Assembly (NCBI GenBank): GCA_021838985.1 | Contig: JAKCCC010000033.1 | Coordinates: 1-10,573, forward strand | Origin: Planctomycetota bacterium | GTDB lineage: Bacteria; Planctomycetota; Phycisphaerae; WQYP01 | DNA: 10,573 nt | Direction: 5' to 3' | In this document: positions 1 to 7,881 of the stretch, one piece after another | Numbering within the stretch: the first letter of the stretch is position 1 | How the letters are laid out: every line of letters begins with the position of its first letter | Made by a program: the position numbers and the translations under genes | The notes under the pieces: generated by a model | Databases searched by the model: none | The model's input: only the letters and a program-made list of their open reading frames with translations | What the model was told of the DNA's origin: nothing

Positions 1-9
1 GAAACCTTC

Positions 10-58
10 TTCGCCCTGGCGAAAATCAGGTTTGGTTCAACTCGGGTCGTGCGACCCG
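10..58. promoter_or_regulatory. Two short palindromes upstream of the prepilin-like gene
   Basis: Two inverted repeats lie in the 117 bases before the first gene. The first is TTCGCC-CT-GGCGAA at 10-23. The second is CGGGTCG-TG-CGACCCG at 43-58. Neither is followed by a T-run, so they do not look like intrinsic terminators. Their size and symmetry fit operator sites for a dimeric repressor such as a LacI-family protein, which would suit a sugar-utilisation locus, but no regulator gene is in the window and this is only inference. No convincing -10/-35 pair is seen. Confidence 0.3.
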
Positions 59-117
59 GACCTGGGTTTCGCGGGCGGAACGGCCGCTGCGGCGACCCGC
101 CTTTAAAGGAGTCCACC

Positions 118-1383
118 ATGAGCACGTCCTCCATTCTCTCCGTCGTAGGCACCGACCCGGCACTGTCTCCGTCCGCCGTGACGGCCGTGGCTTTGGCCGT
201 GGACCAGGTCGTCCGGCAGGAATTTGGTCCGTCGGAGCCTCCCGGCTGCGGTCTGCTGGCGCCAGACCTGTTGAACACGGCTTGGCCAGCCAGAAACCAT
301 AAACAGAAAACCAAAAACGCCTTTACGCTGATCGAGCTGCTGGTAGTGATATCGATAATAGCCATTCTTATATCTATATTACTACCTGCGTTAGCCAAGG
401 CCCGGGAACTGGCCAACCGGGCCGTGTGCATGGCCAACATCCGCGGGATCATCCAGTCGATGATCACGTACAGTCAGTCCAACAACGGCACGTTCCCGGT
501 TGTGCGCAACGACTACGTCACGTGGGCGTACGGGTACAACAACGCGCTGACGTTCACCACGCGATCCCCCTCGAGCCAGTCGCTCGGCGAGAACGCCCAG
601 GAGGCGGCGCGGGCGTGGTTTTGGTCGCCCCAGACAGGGAGCCCGTCGGCGTCGATGTGGCTCATGGTCCTTCAGGGCTACACCACGCCGGCGAGCTTTA
701 TCTGTCCCTCGGACCCGCTGGCCGGGGGGCCGTCGGTCGAGTATGCCTCCGACGGCGGGATCACGACCTACTTCCCAGGAATGGGAGCCCGGCCGGGACA
801 GACCTACACCAGCATCTCCGCAAACTACGGCTATACCACGAACACGGGCTACGGCCTAAGCTATTCCCTGGCATGCCCGTGGCCCTGGGTGAACGGGGCG
901 TTCGCCAACGCGCCCGGCCAATGGTACACAACGACGGGCGCAACGTCCGAAGTGCCCCTCGTCAGCGATATGGCGCCCGTAGATAGCGCCGATGGCGACA
1001 CCTTGGGGACGGGCATATACCAGCGCGTCACGACCACCCTGCCCACCGCCAACACCTACGGCCCCTATATCTACAACTCCGGCAACCATGCCGGTGACGG
1101 CCAGAATGTGGGCTTCGGCGACGATCACGTGACTTGGGAAACCTCGCCCTATGTCGGTCAGAACGGTGACAACATTTTCACCTACACCACCGCCACGGGC
1201 GTGGTGAATGGGACCACGGACACAAACCAAGTGGGGATGTCCGGGGAGGGGGGTTACGTGGGGAACGGCCTCCAGCTCGCGCCGCGGATACAGACGCTCG
1301 GCGCTCCCTTCGACACCTGCATGATACCGGTACGCACGGTGAATCCTACCAACGCCGCCCAGGGGAATGCGTGGGCGTGGTAA
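118..1383 (+). CDS. Prepilin-like secreted protein (type IV pilin N-terminal methylation motif, H-X9-DG-type C-terminus)
   Basis: The protein has 421 residues. It is predicted to be exported and processed by a type IV prepilin peptidase, then anchored by or released from its N-terminal helix. The motif AFTLIELLVVISIIAIL follows the basic stretch KQKTKNA. Cleavage would fall between A68 and F69, with the conserved E73 at mature position 5, and the hydrophobic helix runs to about residue 92. The rest is a Gly/Ser/Thr/Tyr-rich beta-type domain. It has a FICPSDP motif at 194-200 and, at about 321-352, a stretch GNHAGDGQN...GDDHVTW...GDNIF that matches the H-X9-DG-like region of such proteins in PVC bacteria. 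I chose the ATG at 118 because AAAGGAG sits just before it. That gives an unusually long 68-residue leader; a TTG at 271 would give a normal 17-residue leader but lacks a clear ribosome binding site. In-frame sequence upstream of 118 shows no conserved features. In PVC genomes these proteins often neighbour glycan-degradation genes, as here; the actual role is unknown. Confidence 0.9.
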   Translation: MSTSSILSVVGTDPALSPSAVTAVALAVDQVVRQEFGPSEPPGCGLLAPDLLNTAWPARNHKQKTKNAFTLIELLVVISIIAILISILLPALAKARELANRAVCMANIRGIIQSMITYSQSNNGTFPVVRNDYVTWAYGYNNALTFTTRSPSSQSLGENAQEAARAWFWSPQTGSPSASMWLMVLQGYTTPASFICPSDPLAGGPSVEYASDGGITTYFPGMGARPGQTYTSISANYGYTTNTGYGLSYSLACPWPWVNGAFANAPGQWYTTTGATSEVPLVSDMAPVDSADGDTLGTGIYQRVTTTLPTANTYGPYIYNSGNHAGDGQNVGFGDDHVTWETSPYVGQNGDNIFTYTTATGVVNGTTDTNQVGMSGEGGYVGNGLQLAPRIQTLGAPFDTCMIPVRTVNPTNAAQGNAWAW

Positions 1384-1721
1384 CCAGCGTGAAACAAGGC
1401 GCCGTGCCGGCCAAATGGAGCCGCGCGGTGAACGTTTAGTCGGGCTGCGGGGAAGCATGCCTGACGCGAGCAACTGGCCATCCCGTCTGTGAGTGGGACA
1501 GGGCCGGTAGCTCCGCCCCTCTTTAATTTTCGGGCACGACCGAGGCCTGACACGGGCATCCGACCCGCCGAGATGGGGGCAGATTAGGGCTGGGACACCC
1601 CTACCCGAAAGTCAGGCAGTGACTGACCACCAGAGCCGATCACCCGGTCCCAAAGGCACGCCCGTGCCGGACCGGGTGCAGGGAAAAGAGCACCCGCCCT
1701 ACGGAAGAGAAAGCAACCCTG
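1384..1721 (+). promoter_or_regulatory. 338-base intergenic gap with a candidate structured leader RNA (about 1528-1678)
   Basis: No convincing gene is present. The 3' half has much complementarity when read as plus-strand RNA. TTTCGGG (1528-1534) pairs with CCCGAAA (1604-1610). GCCTGAC (1545-1551) pairs with GTCAGGC (1611-1617), which directly follows the first 3' arm, so the two helices interleave as a pseudoknot. Between them are possible local stems CGGG/CCCG (1553-1556/1564-1567) and TAGGG/CCCTA (1585-1589/1599-1603). GTCAG/CTGAC (1611-1615/1623-1627) is an alternative to the pseudoknot helix. A very strong hairpin follows at 1641-1678. I do not recognise a known riboswitch class. The placement 44-190 bases before the next start codon fits a cis-regulatory leader. 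The left part (1384-1527) holds nothing I can identify. Confidence 0.35.
1641..1678 (+). promoter_or_regulatory. Strong GC-rich hairpin in the leader of the Tat-exported hydrolase gene
   Basis: CACCCGGTCC (1641-1650) pairs perfectly with GGACCGGGTG (1669-1678). After a 4-base bulge (CAAA, 1651-1654), GGCACG (1655-1660) pairs with CGTGCC (1663-1668) around a two-base loop; in RNA the innermost pairs would open. This gives up to 16 pairs in 38 bases. No T-run follows (the next bases are CAGGGAAAAGAG), so it is not a canonical intrinsic terminator. It ends 43 bases before the ATG at 1722. It could be an RNA leader domain, a processing or stability element, or a pause site. Confidence 0.6.
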
Positions 1722-4700
1722 ATGGGGAAAAAACGCGAGAGGTTAGCTTGGAACCGGCGAGACTTCCTCAAAGCCCTCGCCGCCGCGGGAACTGGGTCCG
1801 CGGTATCAGCGACTCGGAGACGGGCCGAGCCCTTGGCTGGAATGACCAGGCGCGCCGTGCTGGACGAACCGCGGATGAGTTGCTCATGGGCGTTTCACGT
1901 GGAGCGTCTAGTCCAATGGTTGGGGGACAACGGCTTCGTCCGACTCAATGGTGATAAAATCGGCGTATGGATGCAGGGCCGCATCGATGAGGGCAACGCC
2001 TACGGTAGCGTAGCCGTGCTGGACCGCGGTACCTGCCCCGTCAGCCTGATGGCGGGGCCGTATGGCGGCATCCCGCGCTGGCTGCGCTACCTGCACGCCG
2101 GCGGACGTATCGTCTGGATTGGCGATGTCCCCTTCCTCTACGTCGAATCGCCGACCGTACGCCCTCCCCCGTTCGGCGAGAAGCTCGGCTACTTCGGCTT
2201 CGACTATTCCCGCCGTGGGCTCGGCCTTCTCGGCCTTCCGATGGAGGGCCCCTATTGGAGCAACCACGGCCTGCGGGTCGTCCCCAACCCCGCCGCCAGC
2301 GCCTGGGGCTTCGAGCTGGTCGGATTCTCGGAGACCGGCTTTCCGGCCGACGACGTCACCCTGGCCTTCGATCTGTATTCCGTCGCTGCCACGGCCCGGC
2401 AGGGCACGGCCGACTGGTTCAAGAACGTTCAGCCCGGCATGCCATGGAGCGGGCTCGTCAAGATTGAGCAACACTTCCACGGTGACGACGATGTTTATCT
2501 TCGTGACGCATGGCGCGCGGCCAACTACATCGGCAAACCGCTGGCGATCCCGCCGCTGCCGCCCCCGGCCCGGGCCGCGGCGTCCCCGGCGCTGCAGATC
2601 AACTTGGCGGGCGGAGGAATGGCGGGCAGGCACGAGTATGTGCGCGGCGAAAAAGTCCAGGTGTCAGTCGCGGCCAGGGCTTCACTGGGGGCTGCCAGCA
2701 TTCGGGTAGAATTGCGGCAAGAAGGCGTTGTGCTGTGGCACCGGGAAAAGCCCTGCACCACGACGACGGCGGGGGCTGCTCCTCTCGCGGTCTTTACCGT
2801 CGACACCGCGCCGTACGCCTACGGTGCCTACGAAATCCAAGCAAGGGCCCTCGGCCCGAAGGGAACACTGGCGGGCGTCTCCGAAACGTTCGGCGTCCGC
2901 CACGTCCAGCCGGAAGCCTTTAACTGGGAGATCTGGTACGGCGTGCGTGGGACCAATCCCCTGCGTACCGACCTTGAATTGAAAGATATCAGCCAGGCGG
3001 GCATGGAAATCTACCTCACGGGCAGGGAGGATTTCCTGACAGGCTGCAATCCCGGGGACTATTTGGCAGGGTATTTGGCCGGTGCCGACGCTGCCACCAA
3101 ATATGGCCTAGGGTTCAGCGTGCGTGCCATGCCCGACCTTTCGTACGGCCGTCATCTAACCTTCGAGAAGGCCCCGGGGTTCTACCGTTTCGGAGCAAAT
3201 GGAAAGCCGGTGCTCACTAATCCCTACTCGCTCGGGCGCCCATCGCTCGGCATCAGCAACCCGGCGGTTCGGACTAGCGCCATGGTACCATTCGCCGAGA
3301 CAATCAAGCACGTTGCCGGCCATCCGGGGTTTCGCCCCTACGTCCTGACCGACGACGACTACGTGGTTTACCAGGGGTTTGATTACGCCCCGCACGTGCT
3401 GGACGATTTCAGGACCAAGACCGGATTGGAACCGCCCCGGGCCATGGAACTTCCTAAAAACTTTGGCCCGGTTGCAGAGGATAACCCATGGCTGCGATGG
3501 AATATATATACGCTCGAAGACGTTTGCGCCCCCTTTAACAAGGCGCAAACTGACGCGGCGGTCCGGGTCCGGCCAGACCTTCGCGTCGGGCCGATCCCCG
3601 GCGTCCAGCAGTTCCCAATGGTCGTTACGGGGGAGGTGGAAGGGTTCCAGGCATCCGAATATCCGACGTACGATTTCGGGAAAAATGGATTCAACCTGGT
3701 ATGCAGCTATTACTACAACGAATACTGGCAACCAGTCATGGCGGCCACCTTCTGGATGGAGATCGGCCACATGGACAACCGGGATCTGCCGGAGTGGAAC
3801 ATGCCAGACTGCTACATGACCGGCGGGTACACTCGAAACAATTTCTACCACTACCTGGCCGGTGGAGTGAAGGGCCTGGCGTATTTCACATACGGTTTGC
3901 GGAACTCAAGCACGTGGGCGGAACTGCGACGTCTGGGCCAAACCGTGCGCCGCGTAGGCTTGATCCAAAGGCGACTGGTTCCAGCACGCCGCGATATCGG
4001 CATCCTAAACTCCCTCACGGCGAACTGCTTCGACCCCCTCCATACCGTCATCCAAGCCTACGGATACTTCAACCTCATGCAGGGCCACTTCGACGTCGAG
4101 ATGGTCTCGGAGAACGAGATTGTCGATGGCCGTGCCAGCCGGTACAAGGCGGTCCTGCTCTACAACGTCAGGTACCTGCGGCGCGCCGCCTACGATGCCT
4201 TGGCGGCCCACGCCGCCGGGGGTGGCACGGTCCTGCTGGACACCAGCATCCCGTTTGACATTCCCGGGGCCAAGCGACTGGCCGTTGACATCGGTATGGG
4301 CAATGGGCGCACGGTAGCTTCGGGACCGCTGTCTACCGGCATCATCCACGCTGCTCCGGGGCCGTCGGACTACGGCCAAAGTTCCCGCATCGAGCCCGTC
4401 AAACGTGCGCTCTCTGAATACGTTGCGCCATGGTTTCAATCGAACGATATTAGGCTGGTCGCCACGCGGTTTGAGGCGGGAGGCGTACCGTACATTTGGT
4501 TCGTAAACGCCCTTAGCGGCGAGGAATACAGATTCTGCCGCAAACGCATGGGCGCTGGCGCACCGGGCGCAATGACGCACGCAAGGCAGATGGAACTCCT
4601 GAGATGGGAGACCACGCAGACGGCGCAAGGCCCCTACGTGTCCGAGATTATCTTGGATGGGATCACCGGCGTGCCGTACGATCTGTTGGAGGGTAGGAAG

Positions 4701-5087
4701 GTGCCGGTGACTAAAGCCGCCCAGGGAGGCCATTTGCTCACGTTGTCTATGGAACGCTTCGGGGGCACACTGCTGGCTTTCTTCCCCGAAGAGATCACCG
4801 GCGTCGAGCTTGGGGCGCCTGCCAGGCTAAAGCGCGAACAACCGTGCAGAGTGCGGGCCACGGTGCTCGGAAAAAGCAAACCAGTCCCGGGGGCGGTCAG
4901 CGTGGCGTTCACACTTAGGGATCCCGACGGGAATGCTTCGGTTGCGTCCGGGGTGCGCGCAACGGAAGACGGCTCGGCGGCATGGGAATGGGTTCCCGCG
5001 GTCAATGACACGGCCGGCAAGTGGACCATTGAGGCGGAGGAGTTGGCCTCAGGCCGTACTGCTTCCGCGACCATGGCACTAAGTTGA
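1722..5087 (+). CDS. Tat-exported multidomain glycoside-hydrolase-like protein (GH42-like architecture)
   Basis: The protein has 1121 residues. A twin-arginine signal is visible: NRRDFLKALAAAG at 11-23, with likely cleavage near A30. Residues of about 50-145 look like a ThuA/glutamine-amidotransferase-like Rossmann segment (RYLHAGGRIVWIGDVPF at 122-138). Residues 290-392 form an Ig-like or macroglobulin-like beta domain. A TIM-barrel-like region follows at about 398-725, ending in YHYLAGGVKGLAYFTYG, which is typical of the last strand of GH42-type barrels. Residues 755-880 resemble the GH42 amidotransferase-like trimerisation domain (YKAVLLYNVRYLRRAAYDAL then AGGGTVLLD). After a small beta domain (PYDLLEGRKVPV at 985-996) there is a second Ig-like domain at 1035-1121. 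Acidic residues at strand ends include D544-D546, E646, E667 and E680; the usual Asn-Glu acid/base pair is not seen. I infer a periplasmic or surface glycosidase acting on an unknown glycan. GGAAG at 1703-1707 is a weak ribosome binding site for the ATG. An alternative is an inactive glycan-binding relative. Confidence 0.85.
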   Translation: MGKKRERLAWNRRDFLKALAAAGTGSAVSATRRRAEPLAGMTRRAVLDEPRMSCSWAFHVERLVQWLGDNGFVRLNGDKIGVWMQGRIDEGNAYGSVAVLDRGTCPVSLMAGPYGGIPRWLRYLHAGGRIVWIGDVPFLYVESPTVRPPPFGEKLGYFGFDYSRRGLGLLGLPMEGPYWSNHGLRVVPNPAASAWGFELVGFSETGFPADDVTLAFDLYSVAATARQGTADWFKNVQPGMPWSGLVKIEQHFHGDDDVYLRDAWRAANYIGKPLAIPPLPPPARAAASPALQINLAGGGMAGRHEYVRGEKVQVSVAARASLGAASIRVELRQEGVVLWHREKPCTTTTAGAAPLAVFTVDTAPYAYGAYEIQARALGPKGTLAGVSETFGVRHVQPEAFNWEIWYGVRGTNPLRTDLELKDISQAGMEIYLTGREDFLTGCNPGDYLAGYLAGADAATKYGLGFSVRAMPDLSYGRHLTFEKAPGFYRFGANGKPVLTNPYSLGRPSLGISNPAVRTSAMVPFAETIKHVAGHPGFRPYVLTDDDYVVYQGFDYAPHVLDDFRTKTGLEPPRAMELPKNFGPVAEDNPWLRWNIYTLEDVCAPFNKAQTDAAVRVRPDLRVGPIPGVQQFPMVVTGEVEGFQASEYPTYDFGKNGFNLVCSYYYNEYWQPVMAATFWMEIGHMDNRDLPEWNMPDCYMTGGYTRNNFYHYLAGGVKGLAYFTYGLRNSSTWAELRRLGQTVRRVGLIQRRLVPARRDIGILNSLTANCFDPLHTVIQAYGYFNLMQGHFDVEMVSENEIVDGRASRYKAVLLYNVRYLRRAAYDALAAHAAGGGTVLLDTSIPFDIPGAKRLAVDIGMGNGRTVASGPLSTGIIHAAPGPSDYGQSSRIEPVKRALSEYVAPWFQSNDIRLVATRFEAGGVPYIWFVNALSGEEYRFCRKRMGAGAPGAMTHARQMELLRWETTQTAQGPYVSEIILDGITGVPYDLLEGRKVPVTKAAQGGHLLTLSMERFGGTLLAFFPEEITGVELGAPARLKREQPCRVRATVLGKSKPVPGAVSVAFTLRDPDGNASVASGVRATEDGSAAWEWVPAVNDTAGKWTIEAEELASGRTASATMALS

Positions 5088-5381
5088 CACACCGCGACAA
5101 ATGACCGGACGGGCCTCTCCCTCCCTCCCTCCGCCTGGTACCCGGACCGTGAGCATTGGGTGTTTACCGGCCCTTACCGGCTCAGTATGTTGCGACAGTG
5201 CGTCCGGATGGCTGGCGCTGTTCCGCGGTTGTTTCGCGGTACTGCCCGTGGTTGCTTCGCCCATTCCATGGCTGCCTACCCGGTTTCACCCGGCGCGGGC
5301 CGCCCGGCAGGCAGCAGCGGCCGCAGTGCCCATGGGCGCGGATACGGCATTGCTTCGTGTGGCTTGGGAACGGAAGCACGA
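5088..5381 (+). other. 294-base intergenic gap with a polypyrimidine tract
   Basis: This gap separates the two hydrolase-like genes. An open frame continues upstream of the third gene to 5160, but its residues have no recognisable domain and it lacks a ribosome binding site at its first ATG, so I treat it as non-coding. At 5114-5132 there is a pyrimidine tract with three CCC runs spaced by single T residues. The opposite strand is therefore rich in GGG runs and could form a short-loop G-quadruplex. No intrinsic terminator for the preceding gene and no clear promoter is visible. Confidence 0.4.
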
Positions 5382-7814
5382 ATGAAAACAAACATAGCCC
5401 GCCCGCATTACGACACGTTTGAATCCCGCATCATCCTACGCGCGGATGATTTTTGGGGCGGCGATGATTACGGTCTTTTCAAACACCGGGATTGTCTGCA
5501 CTCCTTCACAACCGCCTTCGGCCTGCCGCAGGTGCGGCACGTATGTTTCTGCCGGGATGCCATCGGCGCTGAATTTAATGTTTCCGAGGTGAACGACACT
5601 CCGCAGGTTCGAAGCCGCTATGTTTTGAAACTGACCGCGGCGTGGCGCGACTGGAAGAAATATGAACACCCGGTGACGATCTCCATCAACGGCCGGCCAC
5701 TTTTTGACGATTTTCTTTTCCTGGAAAATGTCTGCAAAGGCTGGCCATCGCTGTATTTCGATGTTCCCAATGAACTGCTGGTTGTCGGCGCGAACCGCTT
5801 GGAAATCCACAATGGCAGTAAAGGGGAAAATGAGCTTCTTCTGGAACGTGTGGAAATTCAGCGCCATCCCGATATCCACGATCTCACCATCTGGCATTGC
5901 CCGGAATTCGTCAATGCCGGAAAGCGTTTTGCCATCGGGCTGCACTTCCTGCAACCCCATCGCGGCATAACGGTTGATGGCGCTGATGGATTGGAATATC
6001 TCGGGCGAAGCGATAACGAATTTTATTTTAAGGCCACGCGGCCGGGCGAACCGGCCCGGGTGTCGTTCCGGGACGGACCAACTTTGGCTGAGGCGTCAAT
6101 CGGGGAAGTATTCCCCGAGAAAAGAGCTGCGGTTCTGGTGGGTTTTGACGGCGACGATGTCCGCCACGATGATTCCGGCGAAATGGACCGATGCCTGCGT
6201 TATATGGTCCACACCGGCATGGGTAATTTCGTCAGCTTTCGCTGCGGCCCAGGGCGCAACTGTCGCCCCCATCATCCGCCGTCCGCGGATACCTGGAAGC
6301 GGTGGTTTGAACTCTGCCAAGCCAACGATGTCGCCTATCAATTGAACCACAGCCCGCTGGTCGTCGCCCTTGAACCGGCGCTATATGCGGGCGGCCACTG
6401 CGCCGGCTTGGCCCTGCATGAGCCGTACCTCATCTTCCAGCCGCTGAATCGGCATACGGCGCCGGATTACGTGCAAGCCGCGGCCGATCTCGAGGCCCGC
6501 AGGAACGCCTATGTTCGCTATTTGTCCGAAAGAGCCGCCCCGTGCCGCCAGGGGCCGCAGACGAGGGTTTATTACGGTGATCCTTCCTTGTTATGCGTGT
6601 ATATGCGTGACGCGGCGGCGGACGGAATATTATGCGAGCCGGTCAGCAACAGCAGCCTGCTTTATGGAGCGGCCCGCGGCACGGGTAAGCAATTCGGCGC
6701 CCATATCGCGGCGGACTGGTATATCGGATACCCGCACGACGAAAATGCCGTGAAGCGGTTCCGGCTTCTGCTATACCTGAATTACGCCTATGGCGGCAGG
6801 CGTATTTACGTTGAGAGCTCGGCTTTTAAAACCAACGCCTTTGGCCGGAATGACCGGGAAGATATCTTCTGCCAGATGGTGCGGGAGGAGCTGCGAAAGT
6901 TTTACCGCTTTACCTGTGCGGATGAAAGACCGGCCCGCCCCGAGGTGCCGCTGGCGTTTATCTATGGGAACAATGAATCGCTGTTCTGGCGCCATGACGA
7001 CCGCATCGCGGAAATGGTGGACACCGGCAATTGGGACACGTTGGCGTGGGGTAAATACGAGGAAACGTCCTGCCGCCGGCTATGGAGAATCACCGATGCC
7101 TGGTTGCCGGGATTGGAATTCGATGATTCGGGCAAGGATGAATCATTAACCCGCATGTTCACGGGATCGCCGTACGGTTCCGTGGACGTGGTTTTGCCGG
7201 ACGGTGATCTGTCCCAATACCGGGCGGTGGCGTTTACCGGTTGGAACACCATGACCGCGGCTATTTACCGCCATTTGCTCGCCTATGTGCAAAACGGTGG
7301 AGTGCTGTTTATATGCGGGGCGCATTTTGATACCCGCGTGGATCCCGAGGCCCGGATAAATCTATTCAACGACGGCCAATGGCGGGACTTGATCGGCGCG
7401 GATATCGCCGGCCCCGGCCCGGCGGCCTATGGAAAATTCCGCACCGGCCGGCTGCAACCGGCCGGTTGCCAACAACGGGGCGAATTCCTTTACGAATATC
7501 AATGCGGTAAGGGCAAGGTTCTGTATTATAATTTCATTGACTTTCCCCATGATCCAAGGCTCCGGCGCGACATGGAGGCAATATTGAGGCAAATAGGCCG
7601 GCAGGTTGCTCAAACCAATCCATTCCAGATCCAGGGAGATGATGCTCGCTACATCAACTGCAATTTGTGGGGCGATAAATTGTACGTAAGCAATATCAAC
7701 TGGCGGCGGGAAAGTACAATAGGCCTATCGGTCCGGGGCAAGGATAATCCAATATCCATACGACTGGAACCTGCCCAATCCAAGGTTTTCAATCTGGCTG
7801 GCCTGGAATGTTAA
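5382..7814 (+). CDS. Cytoplasmic glycoside-hydrolase-like protein with N-terminal beta-sandwich
   Basis: The protein has 810 residues from the ATG at 5382, which follows GGAAG (5372-5376) by five bases. No signal peptide or membrane segment is seen, so it probably acts in the cytoplasm, unlike the Tat-exported neighbour. Residues of about 75-160 look like a galactose-binding-type beta-sandwich (PVTISINGRPLFDDF, then VPNELLVVGANRLEIHN). A TIM-barrel-like region follows at about 248-485, with strand-like segments VLVGFDGDD, NFVSFRCGPG, VAYQLNHSP, TRVYYGDPS, GILCEPVSNS, FGAHIAADWYIGY and RRIYVESSAF. E419 (in CEP) and E478 (in YVES) are my candidates for the two catalytic acids. Residues of about 520-740 resemble the amidotransferase-like domain that follows GH42-type barrels (YRAVAFTGWNTM, then YVQNGGVLFICG), and a small beta domain closes the protein. 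The gene is visibly less GC-rich than the preceding one. I cannot assign a numbered family or substrate; a catalytically inactive relative remains possible. Confidence 0.85.
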   Translation: MKTNIARPHYDTFESRIILRADDFWGGDDYGLFKHRDCLHSFTTAFGLPQVRHVCFCRDAIGAEFNVSEVNDTPQVRSRYVLKLTAAWRDWKKYEHPVTISINGRPLFDDFLFLENVCKGWPSLYFDVPNELLVVGANRLEIHNGSKGENELLLERVEIQRHPDIHDLTIWHCPEFVNAGKRFAIGLHFLQPHRGITVDGADGLEYLGRSDNEFYFKATRPGEPARVSFRDGPTLAEASIGEVFPEKRAAVLVGFDGDDVRHDDSGEMDRCLRYMVHTGMGNFVSFRCGPGRNCRPHHPPSADTWKRWFELCQANDVAYQLNHSPLVVALEPALYAGGHCAGLALHEPYLIFQPLNRHTAPDYVQAAADLEARRNAYVRYLSERAAPCRQGPQTRVYYGDPSLLCVYMRDAAADGILCEPVSNSSLLYGAARGTGKQFGAHIAADWYIGYPHDENAVKRFRLLLYLNYAYGGRRIYVESSAFKTNAFGRNDREDIFCQMVREELRKFYRFTCADERPARPEVPLAFIYGNNESLFWRHDDRIAEMVDTGNWDTLAWGKYEETSCRRLWRITDAWLPGLEFDDSGKDESLTRMFTGSPYGSVDVVLPDGDLSQYRAVAFTGWNTMTAAIYRHLLAYVQNGGVLFICGAHFDTRVDPEARINLFNDGQWRDLIGADIAGPGPAAYGKFRTGRLQPAGCQQRGEFLYEYQCGKGKVLYYNFIDFPHDPRLRRDMEAILRQIGRQVAQTNPFQIQGDDARYINCNLWGDKLYVSNINWRRESTIGLSVRGKDNPISIRLEPAQSKVFNLAGLEC

Positions 7815-7839
7815 AACCCCGCGCGTGCGGCGCGGGGTT
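7815..7839 (+). terminator. Strong hairpin directly after the third gene
   Basis: AACCCCGCGC (7815-7824) pairs perfectly with GCGCGGGGTT (7830-7839) around a five-base loop, starting right after the TAA stop at 7812-7814. There is no U-run on the plus-strand transcript; on the minus strand the hairpin is followed by TTAACATT, giving a short T-rich tail. It most likely ends or protects the hydrolase transcript and may act in both directions. Confidence 0.7.
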
Positions 7840-7881
7840 GAAAGTGATGATGGCCGGGGGATCGACCATCGCCACGCCGAT

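Noticed and set aside
49..117. In-frame extension of the prepilin-like gene to an ATG at 49
   Set aside because: The ATG at 118 has a strong AAAGGAG before it, and the extension has no ribosome binding site and overlaps a palindrome.
426..986. Alternative-frame open frame of 186 codons inside the prepilin-like gene
   Set aside because: It is a frame shadow in GC-rich coding DNA, with no recognisable domain, and is fully covered by a well-supported gene.
856..1473. Minus-strand open frame of 205 codons
   Set aside because: It is antisense to the prepilin-like gene, and its composition is that of a GC-rich shadow with no motif.
1619..1954. Plus-strand open frame covering the leader hairpin
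   Set aside because: It runs through the strong hairpin and overlaps the Tat-signal gene in another frame; no domain is visible.
5160..5381. N-terminal extension of the third gene (74 residues)
   Set aside because: No ribosome binding site at the far ATG and no domain-like sequence; the ATG at 5382 is well placed after GGAAG.
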